Positions 37,634-51,211 of a DNA stretch of 64,000 nucleotides are shown piece by piece (position 1 is the first letter of the stretch; each line of letters begins with the position of its first letter). The DNA is from Cyprinodon diabolis (lineage: Eukaryota; Chordata; Actinopteri; Cyprinodontiformes; Cyprinodontidae): NCBI GenBank assembly GCA_030533445.1, contig CM060066.1, forward strand, positions 32,333,235-32,397,234, written 5' to 3'. The position numbers and the translations under genes are program-made. Below the pieces are notes generated by a model. The model made no database searches. It was not told the DNA's origin and was given only the letters and a program-made list of their open reading frames with translations.

Positions 37634-38655
37634 CCCCCTTTTCTATTCTACAATGGATGGAAAGACAAGTATGGGTAAGGATTAATGGAAAATTCAGACC
37701 AGGAATACCAATGTGGAGTTTCTGCACATTGGACTGGACCTGACTAAGCCCGTTTGAATGTGTAGAGGATTGACTGGTACTGTTGTAAGCTAGCCAGTAA
37801 TCTGTTGGTGAAAATAAAACACATATCCCACAATTGGGACGATACATATTTTCTCTATTGTATCCAGCCTCTAGTGTGTGGATTTCTTTACATGGGTTAG
37901 TTATGGTTGACTCAAGACAAAGTTATTATCAATTGGGATGATAAATATTTTCTCTATTGTATCCAGCCTCTAGTGTGTGGATTTCTTTACACGGGTTAGT
38001 TACGGTTGATTCAAGACAAAGTTATTGTCAATTATTTGCATGTTTGCCATTTCACCACATACTACACTGAAATACTAAATGGCCTAAAACATGAAAATCT
38101 ATTTTGGTTGACATGTTTTTTTCAAGATTCAGTTTATCTGACTGTGATGGCTGGTGGCTAATGGCAAAAAAAAAAAAGGTTTGAAAAAAATGAAAAATTC
38201 AAACAAGGAATACCAATTTTGAGTTTCTTAACATTGCACTGGACCTGACTAAGCCCGTTTGAATGTGTAGAGGATTGACTGGTACTGTTGTAAGCTAGCC
38301 AGTTATCTGTTGGTGAAAATAAAACAAATATCCCACAATTGGGACGATACATATTTTCTCTATTGTATCCAGCCTCTAGTGTGTGGATTTCTTTACATGG
38401 GTTAGTTACGGTTGATTCAAGACAAAGTTATTGTCAATTATTTGCATGTTTGCCATTTCACCACATACTACACTGAAATACTAAATGGCCTAAAACATGA
38501 AAATCTATTTTGGTTGACATGTTTTTTTCAAGATTCAGTTTTGCTGACCGTGATGGATGGTGGCTAATGGCAAAAATAAAAAGGTTTTAAAAAAAAAGTG
38601 GTTTTTGAGCACACACCTAGGGTGGATGCTTACAACAGGTATTCATTACCAAGGA

Positions 38656-38728
38656 TGTTTCTGCCAATTTTCAAACCTGGGACCTTTTGCGTGTGAGGCA
38701 AACGTGATGACCACTACACTACAGAAAC
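38656..38728 (-). pseudogene. tRNA-Val (CAC) pseudogene, broken T-stem
   Basis: Fourth copy of the dead T-arm type. The preceding tRNA-less monomer has TTCTTAACATTG, a private change. Confidence 0.88.
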
Positions 38729-39757
38729 CCCCCTTTTCTATTCTACAATGGATGGAAAGACAAGTATGGGTAAGGATTAATGGAAAATTCAGACAAGGAA
38801 TACCAATGTGGAGTTTCTGCACATTGGACTGGACCTGACTAAGCCCGTTTGAATGTGTAGAGGATTGACTGGTACTGTTGTAAGCTAGCCAGTAATCTGT
38901 TGGTGAAAATAAAACACATATCCCACAATTGGGACGATACATATTTTCTCTATTGTATCCAGCCTCTAGTGTGTGGATTTCTTTACATGGGTTAGTTATG
39001 GTTGACTCAAGACAAAGTTATTATCAATTGGGATGATAAATATTTTCTCTATTGTATCCAGCCTCTAGTGTGTGGATTTCTTTACACGGGTTAGTTACGG
39101 TTGATTCAAGACAAAGTTATTGTCAATTATTTGCATGTTTGCCATTTCACCACATACTACACTGAAATACTAAATGGCCTAAAACATGAAACATGAAAAT
39201 CTATTTTGGTTGACATGTTTTTTTCAAGATTCAGTTTATCTGACTGTGATGGCTGGTGGCTAATGGCAAAAAAAAAAAAGGTTTGAAAAAAATGAAAAAT
39301 TCAAACAAGGAATACCAATTTTGAGTTTCTTCACATTGCACTGGACCTGACTAAGCCCGTTTGAATGTGTAGAGGATTGACTGGTACTGTTGTAAGCTAG
39401 CCAGTTATCTGTTGGTGAAAATAAAACAAATATCCCACAATTGGGACGATACATATTTTCTCTATTGTATCCAGCCTCTAGTGTGTGGATTTCTTTACAT
39501 GGGTTAGTTACGGTTGATTCAAGACAAAGTTATTGTCAATTATTTGCATGTTTGCCATTTCACCACATACTACACTGAAATACTAAATGGCCTAAAACAT
39601 GAAAATCTATTTTGGTTGACATGTTTTTTTCAAGAGTCAGTTTTGCTGACCGTGATGGATGGTGGCTAATGGCAAAAATAAAAAGGTTTTAAAAAAAAAG
39701 TGGTTTTTGAGCACACACCTAGGGTGGATGCTTACAACAGGTATTCATTACCAAGGA

Positions 39758-39830
39758 TGTTTCTGCCAGGTTTCGAACCTGGGACCTTTTGCGTGTGAGG
39801 CAAACGTGATGACCACTACACTACAGAAAC
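39758..39830 (-). tRNA. tRNA-Val (CAC), consensus copy
   Basis: Intact. The 5' flank reads CCCCCCTCTTC, a private change outside the gene. Confidence 0.95.
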
Positions 39831-40444
39831 CCCCCTCTTCTATTCTACAATGGATGGAAAGACAAGTATGGGTAAGGATTAATGGAAAATTCAGACCAGG
39901 AATACCAATGTGGAGTTTCTGCACATTGGACTGGACCTGACTAAGCCCGTTTGAATGTGTAGAGGATTGACTGGTACTGTTGTAAGCTAGCCAGTAATCT
40001 GTTGGTGAAAATAAAACACATATCCCACAATTGGGACGATACATATTTTCTCTATTGTATCCAGCCTCTAGTGTGTGGATTTCTTTACATGGGTTAGTTA
40101 TGGTTGACTCAAGACAAAGTTATTATCAATTGGGATGATAAATATTTTCTCTATTGTATCCAGCCTCTAGTGTGTGGATTTCTTTACACGGGTTAGTTAC
40201 GGTTGATTCAAGACAAAGTTATTGTCAATTATTTGCATGTTTGCCATTTCACCACATACTACACTGAAATACTAAATGGCCTAAAACATGAAAATCTATT
40301 TTGGTTGACATGTTTTTTTCAAGAGTCATTTTTGCTGACCGTGATGGCTGGTGGCTAATGGCAAAAATAAAAAGGTTTAAAAAAGAAAGTGTTTTTTGAG
40401 CACACCTAGGGTGGATGCTTACAACAGGTATTCATTACCAAGGC

Positions 40445-40517
40445 TGTTTCTGCCAGGTTTCGAACCTGGGACCTTTTGCGTGTGAGGCAAACGTGATGAC
40501 CACTACACTACAGAAAC
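40445..40517 (-). tRNA. tRNA-Val (CAC), consensus copy
   Basis: Intact. Monomer of the GAGCACACC/CTACCCTC sub-type, last seen at 11482 and 14484, some 26-29 kb away. Confidence 0.95.
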
Positions 40518-41650
40518 CCCCCTTTTCTACCCTCTAATGGATGGAAAGACAAGTTTGGGTAAGGATTAATGAAAAATTCAAACAAGGAATACCAATGTGG
40601 AGTTTCTGCACATTGCACTGGACCTGACTAGGCCCATTTGAATGTGTAGAGGATTGACTGGTACTGTTGTAAGCTAGCCACTTATCTGTTGGTGAAAATA
40701 AAACACATATCCCACAATTGGGACGATACATATTTTCTCTATTGTATCCAGCCTCTAGTGTGTGGATTTCTTTACATGGGTTAGTTATGGTTGACTCAAG
40801 ACAAAGTTATTATCAATTGGGATGATAAATATTTTCTCTATTGTATCCAGCCTCTAGTGTGTGGATTTCTTTACATGGGTTAGTTATGGTTGACTCAAGA
40901 CAAAGTTATTATCAATTGGGATGATAAATATTTTCTCTATTGTATCCAGCCTCTAGTGTGTGGATTTCTTTACACGGGTTAGTTACGGTTGATTCAAGAC
41001 AAAGTTATTGTCAATTATTTGCATGTTTGCCATTTCACCACATACTACACTGAAATACTAAATGGCCTAAAACATGAAACATGAAATTCTATTTTGGTTG
41101 ACATGTTTTTTTCAAGATTCAGTTTATCTGACTGTGATGGCTGGTGGCTAATGGCAAAAAAAAAAAGGTTTGAAAAAATGAAAAATTCAAACAAGGAATA
41201 CCAATGTGGAGTTTCTGCACATTGCACTGGACCTGACTAAGCCCGTTTGAATGTGTAGAGGATTGACTGGTACTGTTGTAAGCTAGCCAGTTATCTGTTG
41301 GTGAAAATAAAACAAATATCCCACAATTGGGACGATACATGTTTTCTCTATTGTATCCAGCCTCTAGTGTGTGAACTTCTTTACATGGGTTAGTTACGGT
41401 TGATTCAAGACAAAGTTATTGTCAATTATTTGCATGTTTGCCATTTCACCACATACTACACTGAAATACTAAATGGCCTAAAACATGAAACATGAAAATC
41501 TATTTTGGTTGACATGTTTTTTTCAAGATTCAGTTTTGCTGACCGTGATGGATGGTGGCTAATGGCAAAAATAAAAAGGTTTTAAAAAAAAAGTGGTTTT
41601 TGAGCACACACCTAGGGTGGATGCTTACAACAGGTATTCATTACCAAGGA

Positions 41651-41723
41651 TGTTTCTGCCAGGTTTCGAACCTGGGACCTTTTGCGTGTGAGGCAAACGT
41701 GATGACCACTACACTACAGAAAC
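41651..41723 (-). tRNA. tRNA-Val (CAC), consensus copy
   Basis: Intact, although its otherwise matching counterpart 9316 bp to the left (32335) has C56T. A single-base switch within near-identical monomers. Confidence 0.95.
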
Positions 41724-43162
41724 CCCCCTTTTCTATTCTACAATGGATGGAAAGACAAGTATGGGTAAGGATTAATGGAAAATTCAGACCAGGAATACCA
41801 ATGTGGAGTTTCTGCACATTGGACTGGACCTGACTAAGCCCGTTTGAATGTGTAGAGTATTGACTGGTACTGTTGTAAGCTAGCCAGTAATCTGTTGGTG
41901 AAAATAAAACACATATCCCACAATTGGGACGATACATATTTTCTCTATTGTATCCAGCCTCTAGTGTGTGGATTTCTTTACATGGGTTAGTTATGGTTGA
42001 CTCAAGACAAAGTTATTATCAATTGGGATGATAAATATTTTCTCTATTGTATCCAGCCTCTAGTGTGTGGATTTCTTTACACGGGTTAGTTACGGTTTAT
42101 TCAAGACAAAGTTATTGTCAATTATTTGCATGTTTGCCATTTCACCACATACTACACTGAAATACTAAATGGCCTAAAACATGAAACATGAAAATCTATT
42201 TTGGTTGACATGTTTTTTTCAAGATTCAGTTTATCTGACTGTGATGGCTGGTGGCTAATGGCAAAAAAAAAAAGGTTTGAAAAAATGAAAAATTCAAACA
42301 AGGAATACCAATTTTGAGTTTCTGCACATTGCACTGGACCTGACTAAGCCCGTTTGAATGTGTAGAGGATTGACTGGTACTGTTGTAAGCTAGCCAGTTA
42401 TCTGTTGGTGAAAATAAAACAAATATCCCACAATTGGGACGATACATATTTTCTCTATTGTATCCAGCCTCTAGTGTGTGGATTTCTTTACATGGGTTAG
42501 TTACGGTTGATTCAAGACAAAGTTATTGTCAATTATTTGCATGTTTGCCATTTCACCACATACTACACTGAAATACTAAATGGCCTAAAACATGAAACAT
42601 GAAAATCTATTTTGGTTGACATGTTTTTTTCAAGATTCAGTTTATCTGACTGTGATGGCTGGTGGCTAATGGCAAAAAAAAAAAAGGTTTGAAAAAATGA
42701 AAAATTCAAACAAGGAATACCAATTTTGAGTTTCTGCACATTGCACTGGACCTGACTAAGCCCGTTTGAATGTGTAGAGGATTGACTGGTACTGTTGTAA
42801 GCTAGCCAGTTATCTGTTGGTGAAAATAAAACAAATATCCCACAATTGGGACGATACATATTTTCTCTATTGTATCCAGCCTCTAGTGTGTGGATTTCTT
42901 TACATGGGTTAGTTACGGTTGATTCAAGACAAAGTTATTGTCAATTATTTGCATGTTTGCCATTTCACCACATACTACACTGAAATACTAAATGGCCTAA
43001 AACATGAAAATCTATTTTGGTTGACATGTTTTTTTCAAGATTCAGTTTTGCTGACCGTGATGGATGGTGGCTAATGGCAAAAATAAAAAGGTTTTAAAAA
43101 AAAAGTGGTTTTTGAGCACACACCTAGGGTGGATGCTTACAACAGGTATTCATTACCAAGGA

Positions 43163-43235
43163 TGTTTCTGCCAGGTTTCAAACCTGGGACCTTTTGCGTG
43201 TGAGGCAAACGTGATGACCACTACACTACAGAAAC
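43163..43235 (-). tRNA. tRNA-Val (CAC) copy with C56 to T, probably impaired
   Basis: Last copy of the simple C56T class; the diverged section begins shortly after. Confidence 0.75.
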
Positions 43236-44262
43236 CCCCCTTTTCTATTCTACAATGGATGGAAAGACAAGTATGGGTAAGGATTAATGGAAAATTCAGA
43301 CAAGGAATACCAATGTGGAGTTTCTGCACATTGGACTGGACCTGACTAAGCCCGTTTGAATGTGTAGAGGATTGACTGGTACTGTTGTAAGCTAGCCAGT
43401 AATCTGTTGGTGAAAATAAAACACATATCCCACAATTGGGACGATACATATTTTCTCTATTGTATCCAGCCTCTAGTGTGTGGATTTCTTTACATGGGTT
43501 AGTTATGGTTGACTCAAGACAAAGTTATTATCAATTGGGATGATAAATATTTTCTCTATTGTATCCAGCCTCTAGTGTGTGGATTTCTTTACACGGGTTA
43601 GTTACGGTTGATTCAAGACAAAGTTATTGTCAATTATTTGCATGTTTGCCATTTCACCACATACTACACTGAAATACTAAATGGCCTAAAACATGAAACA
43701 TGAAAATCTATTTTGGTTGACATGTTTTTTTCAAGATTCAGTTTATCTGACTGTGATGGCTGGTGGCTAATGGCAAAAAAAAAAAAGGTTTGAAAAAAAT
43801 GAAAAATTCAAACAAGGAATACCAATTTTGAGTTTCTGCACATTGCACTGGACCTGACTAAGCCCGTTTGAATGTGTAGAGGATTGACTGGTACTGTTGT
43901 AAGCTAGCCAGTTATCTGTTGGTGAAAATAAAACAAATATCCCACAATTGGGACGATACATATTTTCTCTATTGTATCCAGCCTCTAGTGTGTGGATTTC
44001 TTTACATGGGTTAGTTACGGTTGATTCAAGACAAAGTTATTGTCAATTATTTGCATGTTTGCCATTTCACCACATACTACACTGAAATACTAAATGGCCT
44101 AAAACATGAAAATCTATTTTGGTTGACATGTTTTTTTCAAGAGTCAGTTTTGCTGACCGTGATGGCTGGTGGCTAATGGCAAAAATAAAAAGGTTTAAAA
44201 AAAAGTGGTTTTTGAGCACACACCTAGGGTGGATGCTTACAACGGGTATTCATTACCAAGGC

Positions 44263-44335
44263 TGTTTCTGCCAGGTTTCGAACCTGGGACCTTTTGCGTG
44301 TGAGGCAAACGTGATGACCACTACACTACAGAAAC
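44263..44335 (-). tRNA. tRNA-Val (CAC), consensus copy
   Basis: Intact. The leader has CAACGGGTATT instead of CAACAGGTATT. Confidence 0.95.
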
Positions 44336-45363
44336 CCCCCTTTTCTATCCTCTAATGGATGGAAAGACAAGTTTGGGTAAGGATTAATGAAAAATTCAAA
44401 CAAGGAATACCAATGTGGAGTTTCTGCACATTGCACTGGACCTGACTAGGCCCATTTGAATGTGTAGAGGATTGACTGGTACTGTTGTAAGCTAGCCACT
44501 TATCTGTTGGTGAAAATAAAACACATATCCCACAATTGGGACGATACATATTTTCTCTATTGTATCCAGCCTCTAGTGTGTGGATTTCTTTACATGGGTT
44601 AGTTATGGTTGACTCAAGACAAAGTTATTATCAATTGGGACGATAAATATTTTCTCTATTGTATCCAGCCTCTAGTGTGTGGATTTCTTTACACGGGTTA
44701 GTTACGGTTGATTCAAGACAAAGTTATTGTCAATTATTTGCATGTTTGCCATTTCACCACATACTACACTGAAATACTAAATGGCCTAAAACATGAAACA
44801 TGAAATTCTATTTTGGTTGACATGTTTTTTTCAAGATTCAGTTTATCTGACTGTGATGGCTGGTGGCTAATGGCAAAAAAAAAAAGGTTTGAAAAAATGA
44901 AAAATTCAAACAAGGAATACCAATGTGGAGTTTCTGCACATTGCACTGGACCTGACTAAGCCCGTTTGAATGTGTAGAGGATTGACTGGTACTGTTGTAA
45001 GCTAGCCAGTTATCTGTTGGTGAAAATAAAACAAATATCCCACAATTGGGACGATACATGTTTTCTCTATTGTATCCAGCCTCTAGTGTGTGAATTTCTT
45101 TACATGGGTTAGTTACGGTTGATTCAAGACAAAGTTATTGTCAATTATTTGCATGTTTGCCATTTCACCACATACTACACTGAAATACTAAATGGCCTAA
45201 AACATGAAACATGAAAATCTATTTTGGTTGACATGTTTTTTTCAAGATTCAGTTTTGCTGACCGTGATGGATGGTGGCTAATGGCAAAAATAAAAAGGTT
45301 TGAAAAAATGGTGGTTTTTGAGCACACACCTAGGGTGGATGCTTACAACTCAACACCAAAAAC

Positions 45364-45436
45364 TGTTTCTGCCAGGTTTCTAAACTGGGACCTTTTGCGT
45401 GTGAGGCAAACGTGATGACCACTACACTACAGAAAC
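45364..45436 (-). pseudogene. tRNA-Val (CAC) pseudogene
   Basis: G53 is changed to T and C56 to A, so the universally conserved 53-61 pair and the B box are lost. New leader form CTCAACACCAAAAACTG. Confidence 0.85.
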
Positions 45437-46053
45437 CCCCCTTTTCTATTCTACAATGGATGGAAAGACAAGTATGGGTAAGGATTAATGGAAAATTCAG
45501 ACAAGGAATACTAATGTGGAGTTTCTGCACATTGCACTGGACCTGACTAAGCCCATTTGAATGTGTAGAGGATTGACTGGTACTGTTGTAAGCTAGCCAC
45601 TTATCTGTTGGTGAAAATAAAACACATATCCCACAATTGGGACGATACATATTTTCTCTATTGTATCCAGCCTCTAGTGTGTGGATTTCTTTACATGGGT
45701 TAGTTATGGTTGACTCAAGACAAAGTTATTATCAATTGGGATGATAAATATTTTCTCTATTGTATCCAGCCTCTAGTGTTTGGATTTCTTTACATGGGTT
45801 AGTTACGGTTGATTCAAGACAAAGTTATTGTCAATTATTTGCATGTTTGTCATTTCACCACATACTACACTGAAATACTAAATGGCCTAACACATGAAAC
45901 ATGAAAATCTATTTTGGTTGACATGTTTTTTTCAAGATTCAGTTTTGCTGACCGTGATGGATGGTGGCTAATGGCAAAAATAAAAAGGTTTGAAAAAATG
46001 GTGGTTTTTGAGCACACACCTAGGGTGGATGCTTACAACTCAACACCAAAAAC

Positions 46054-46126
46054 TGTTTCTGCCAGGTTTCGAAACTGGGACCTTTTGCATGTGAGGCAAA
46101 CGTGATGACCACTACACTACAGAAAC
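46054..46126 (-). pseudogene. tRNA-Val (CAC) probable pseudogene, G53 to T
   Basis: C56 is kept but G53 is T, breaking pair 53-61. C38 is T in the anticodon loop (CTCACAT). Counterpart of the copy 690 bp to the left. Confidence 0.75.
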
Positions 46127-46748
46127 CCCCCTTTTCTATTCTACAATGGATGGAAAGACAAGTATGGGTAAGGATTAATGGAAAATTCAGACAAGGAATA
46201 CTAATGTGGAGTTTGTGCACATTGCACTGGACCGGACTAAGCCCATTTGAATGTGTAGAGGATTGACTGGTACTGTTGTAAGCTAGCCACTTATCTGTTG
46301 GTGAAAATAAAACACATATCCCACAATTGGGACGATACATATTTTCTCTATTGTATCCAGCCTCTAGTGTGTGGATTTCTTTACATGGGTTAGTTATGGT
46401 TGACTCAAGACAAAGTTATTATCAATTGGGATGATAAATATTTTCTCTATTGTATCCAGCCTCTAGTGTTTGGATTTCTTTACATGGGTTAGTTACGGTT
46501 GATTCAAGACAAAGTTATTGTCAATTATTCGCATGTTTGTCATTTCACCACATACTACACTGAAATACTAAATGGCCTAAAACATGAAACATGAAAATCT
46601 ATTTTGGTTGACATGTTTTTTTCAAGATTCAGTTTTGCTGACCGTGATGGATGGTGGCTAATGGCAAAAATAAAAAGGTTTGAAAAAATGGTGGTTTTTG
46701 AGCACACACCTAGGGTGGATGCTTACAACAGGTATTCATTACCAAGGC

Positions 46749-46821
46749 TGTTACTGCCAGGTTTCAAACCTGGGACCTTTTGCGTGTGAGGCAAACGTGA
46801 TGACCACTACACTACAGAAAC
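46749..46821 (-). pseudogene. tRNA-Val (CAC) pseudogene
   Basis: Acceptor-stem mismatch (A69 to T, opposite T4) together with C56T. Its monomer retains the GAAAAAATGGTGG sequence from which the delta-1 class can be derived. Confidence 0.82.
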
Positions 46822-47336
46822 CCCCCTTTTCTATCCTCTAATGGATGGAAAGACAAGTTTGGGTAAGGATTAATGAAAAATTCAAACAAGGAATACCAAT
46901 TTTGAGTTTCTGCACATTGCACTGGACCTGACTAAGCCCGTTTGAATGTGTAGAGGATTGACTGGTACTGTTGTAAGCTAGCCAGTTATCTCTTGGTGAA
47001 AATAAAACAAATATCCCACAATTGGGACGATACATATTTTCTCTATTGTATCCAGCCTCTAGTGTGTGGATTTCTTTACATGGGTTAGTTACGGTTGATT
47101 CAAGACAAAGTTATTGTCAATTATTTGCATGTTTGCCATTTCACCACATACTACACTGAAATACTAAATGGCCTAAAACATGAAAATCTATTTTGGTTGA
47201 CATGTTTTTTTCAAGAGTCAGTTTTGCTGACCGTGATGGCTGGTGGCTAATGGCAAAAATAAAAAGGTTTAAAAAAAAGTGGTTTTTGAGCACACACCTA
47301 GGGTGGATGCTTACAACAGGTATTCATTACCTAGGC

Positions 47337-47409
47337 TTTTTCTGCCAGGTTTTGAACCTGGGACCTTTTGCGTGTGAGGCAAACGTGATGACCACTACAC
47401 TACAGAAAC
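47337..47409 (-). pseudogene. tRNA-Val (CAC) probable pseudogene, G1-C72 lost
   Basis: C72 is changed to A, so the terminal acceptor pair is broken. The T-loop is TTCAAAA, where A57 is an acceptable purine. The leader CTAGGCTTTTTCTG is degraded. Confidence 0.7.
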
Positions 47410-48299
47410 CCCCCCTTTCTATCCTCTATTGGATGGAAAGACAAGTTTGGGTAAGGATTAATGAAAAATTCGAACAAGGAATACCAATGTGGAGTTTCTG
47501 CACATTGCACTGGACCTGACTAGCCCCATTTGAATGTGTAGAGGATTGACTGGTACTGTTGTAAGCTAGCCAGTAATCTGTTGGTGAAAATAAAACACAT
47601 ATCCCACAATTGGGACGATACATATTTTCTCTATTGTATCCAGCCTCTAGTGTTTGGATTTCTTTACAGGGGTTAGTTACGGTTGATTCAAGACAAAGTT
47701 ATTGTCAATTATTTGCATGTTTGCCATTTCACCACATACTACACTGAAATACTAAATGGCCTAAAACATGAAAATCTATTTTGGTTGACATGTTTTTTTC
47801 AAGATTCAGTTTATCCGACTGTGATGGCTGGTGGCTAACGGCAAAAAAAAAGGTTTGAAAAAATGAAAAATTCAAACAAGGAATACCAATTTTGAGTTTC
47901 TGCACATTGCACTGGACCTGACTAAGCCCGTTTGAATGTGTAGAGGATTGACTGGTACTGTTGTAAGCTAGCCAGTTATCTGTTGGTGAAAATAAAACAA
48001 ATATCCCACAATTGGGACGATACATATTTTCTCTATTGTATCCAGCCTCTAGTGTGTGGATTTCTTTACATGGGTTAGTTACGGTTGATTCAAGACAAAG
48101 TTATTGTCAATTATTTGCATGTTTGCCATTTCACCACATACTACACTGAAATACTAAATGGCCTAAAACATGAAAATCTATTTTGGTTGACATGTTTTTT
48201 TCAAGAGTCAGTTTTGCTGACCGTGATGGCTGGTGGCTAATGGCAAAAATAAAAAGGTTTAAAAAAAAAATTGGTTTTTGAGCACACACCTAGGGTGGA

Positions 48300-48350
48300 T
48301 GCTTACAACAGGTATTCAACATAGGTATTCATTAGGATTGACTGGTACTG
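48300..48350. repeat. tRNA-less delta-2 junction
   Basis: The leader passes through CAACATAGGTATTCATTA and runs directly into GGATTGACTGG, so the tRNA, 5' flank and following block are gone. It also contains a partial duplication of GGTATTCA. The same junction occurs near 54.2 and 55.7 kb. Confidence 0.85.
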
Positions 48351-48823
48351 TTGTAAGCTAGCCAGTTATCTGTTGGTGAAAATAAAACACATATCCCACA
48401 ATTGGGACGATACATATTTTCTCTATTGTATCCAGCCTCTAGTGTGTGGATTTCTTTACATGGGTTAGTTATGGTTGACTCAAGACAAAGTTATTGTCAA
48501 TTGGGATGATAAATATTTTCTCTATTGTATCCAGCCTCTAGTGTGTGGATTTCTTTACATGGGTTAGTTACGGTTGATTCAAGACAAAGTTATTGTCAAT
48601 TATTTGCATGTTTGCCATTTCACCACATACTACACTGAAATACTAAATGGCCTAAAACATGAAACATGAAAATCTATTTTGGTTGACATGTTTTTTTCAA
48701 GAGTCAGTTTTGCTGACCATGATGGCTGGTGGCTAATGGCAAAAATAAAAATGTTTAAAAAAAAAGTGGTTTTTGAGCACACACCTAGGGTGGATGCTTA
48801 CAACAGGTATTCAACACCAAGGC

Positions 48824-48896
48824 TGTTTCTGCCAGGATTTGAACCTGGGACCTTTTGCATGTAAGGCAAACGTGATGACCACTACACTACAAAAAC
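48824..48896 (-). tRNA. tRNA-Val with anticodon TAC
   Basis: C34 is T, giving anticodon TAC, still valine (would read GUA and GUG codons). C38 is T. C5 is T, leaving a G-U wobble with G68. The T-loop TTCAAAT fits the B-box consensus better than the array consensus does. All stems remain pairable, so this is a plausible working gene. Its monomer has ATAATGG and a private AGGTGAAATGGCC segment. Confidence 0.85.
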
Positions 48897-49430
48897 CCCC
48901 CCTTTCTATTCTATAATGGATGGAAAGACAAGTATGGGTAAGGATTAATGGAAAATTCAGACAAGGAATACCAATGTGGAGTTTCTGCACATTGCACTGG
49001 ACCGGACTAGTCCCATTTGAATGTGTAGGTGAAATGGCCATTTGAATGTGTAGAGGATTGACTGGTACTGTTGTAAGCTAGCCAGTTATCTGTTGGTGAA
49101 AATAAAACAAATATCCCACAATTGGGACGATACATATTTTCTCTATTGTATCCAGCCTCTAGTGTGTGGATTTTTTTACATGGGTTAGTTACGGTTGATT
49201 CAAGACAAAGTTATTGTCAATTATTTGCATGTTTGCCATTTCACCACATACTACACTGAAATACTAAATGGCCTAAAACATGAAACATGAAAATCTATTT
49301 TGGTTGACATGTTTTTTTCAAGAGTCAGTTTTACTGACCGTGATGGCTGGTGGCCAATGGCAAAAATAAAAAGTGGTTTTTGAGCACACACCTAGGGTGG
49401 ATGCTTACAACAGGTATTCATTACCAAGGC

Positions 49431-49504
49431 TGTTTCTACCAGGTTTCAAATCTGGGACCTTTTTGCGTGTGAGGCAAACGTGATGACCACTACACTACAG
49501 AAAC
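49431..49504 (-). pseudogene. tRNA-Val (CAC) pseudogene, 74 nt with 1-nt insertion
   Basis: An extra A lies just 3' of the anticodon stem. C56T and G53A break the T-arm, and C66T leaves a G-U pair at 7-66. Confidence 0.85.
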
Positions 49505-50019
49505 CCCCCGTTTCTGTTCTACAATGGATGGAAAGACAAGTATGGGTAAGAATTAATGGAAAATTCAGACAAGGAATATCAATGTGGAGTTTCTGCACAT
49601 TGCACTGGACCTGACTAAGCCCGTTTGAATGTGTAGAGGATTGACTGGTACTGTTGTAAGCTAGCCAGTAATCTGTTGGCGAAAATAAAACACATATCCC
49701 ACAATTTGGACAATACATATTTTCTCTATTGTATCCAGCCTCTAGTGTGTGAATTTCTTTACATGGGTTAGTTAAGGTTGATTCAAGACAAAGTTATTGT
49801 CAATTATTTGCATGTTTGCCATTTCACCACATACTACACTGAAATACTAAATGGCCTAAAACATGAAAATCAATTTTGGTTGACATGTTTTTTTCAAGAG
49901 TCAGTTTTGCTGACCGTGATGGCTGGTGGCCAATGGCAAAAATAAAACGGTTTAAAAAAAAGTGGTTTTTGAGCACACACCTAGGGTGGATGCTTACAAC
50001 ATGTATTCAACACCAAGGC

Positions 50020-50092
50020 TGTTTCTCCCAGGTTTCGAACCTGGGACCTTTTGCGTGTTAGGCAAACGTGATGACCACTACACTACAGAAAC
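50020..50092 (-). tRNA. tRNA-Val with anticodon AAC, acceptor mismatch
   Basis: C34 is A, giving anticodon AAC, the commonest vertebrate valine isoacceptor. T-loop and all other stems are consensus. C66 is G here, so pair 7-66 is G-G. The counterpart at 57404 has C66 and is intact. Confidence 0.82.
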
Positions 50093-50613
50093 CCCCCTTT
50101 TCCATTCTACAATGGATGGAAAGACAAGTATGGGTAAGGATTAATGAAAAATTCAGACAAGGAATACCAATGTGGAGTTTCTACACATTGCACTGGACCT
50201 GACTAAGCCCGTTTGAATGTGCAGAGGATTGACTGGTACTGTTGTAAGCTAGCCAGTTATCTGTTGGCGAAAATAAAACACATATCCCACAATTTGGACA
50301 ATACATGTTTTCTCTATTGTAACCAGCCTCCCGTGTGTGAATTTCTTTACATGGGTTAGTTACGGTTGATTCAAGACAAAGTTATTGTCAATTATTTGCA
50401 TGTTTGCCATTTCACCACATACTACACTGAAATACTAAATGGCCTAAAACATGAAACATGAAGATCTATTTTGGTTGACATGTTTTTTCAAGAGTCAGTT
50501 TTGCTGTCCGTGATGGCTGGTGGCTAATGGCAAAAATAAAAAAGGTTTAATAAAAGTGGTTTTTGAGCACACACCTAGGGTGGATGCTTACAACAGGTAT
50601 TCATTACCAAGGC

Positions 50614-50687
50614 TGTTTCTACCAGGTTTCAAATCTGGGACCTTTTTGCGTGTGAGGCAAACGTGATGACCACTACACTACAGAAAC
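50614..50687 (-). pseudogene. tRNA-Val (CAC) pseudogene, 74 nt with 1-nt insertion
   Basis: Same insertion and T-arm defects as 49431-49504. The terminator is reduced to T4 (AATAAAAGTGG). Confidence 0.85.
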
Positions 50688-51211
50688 CCCCCTTTTCTGT
50701 TCTACAATGGATGGAAAGACAAGTATGGGTAAGAATTAATGGAAAATTCAGACAAGGAATATCAATGTGGAGTTTCTGCACATTGCACTGGACCTGACTA
50801 AGCCCGTTTGAATGTGTAGAGGATTGACTGGTACTGTTGTAAGCTAGCCAGTAATCTGTTGGCGAAAATAAAACACATATCCCACAATTTGGACAATACA
50901 TATTTTCTCTATTGTATCCAGCCTCTAGTGTGTGAATTTCTTTACATGGGTTAGTTACGGTTGATTCAAGACAAAGTTATTGTCAATTATTTGCATGTTT
51001 GCCATTTCACCACATACTACACTGAAATACTAAATGGCCTAAAACATGAAACATGAAAATCTATTTTGGTTGACATGTTTTTTTCAAGAGTCAGTTTTGC
51101 AGTCCGTGATGGCTGGTGGCTAATGGCAAAAATAAAAAAGGTTTAAAAAAAAAGTGGTTTTTGAGCACACACCTAGGGTGCATGCTTACAACAGGTATTC
51201 ATTACCAAGGC

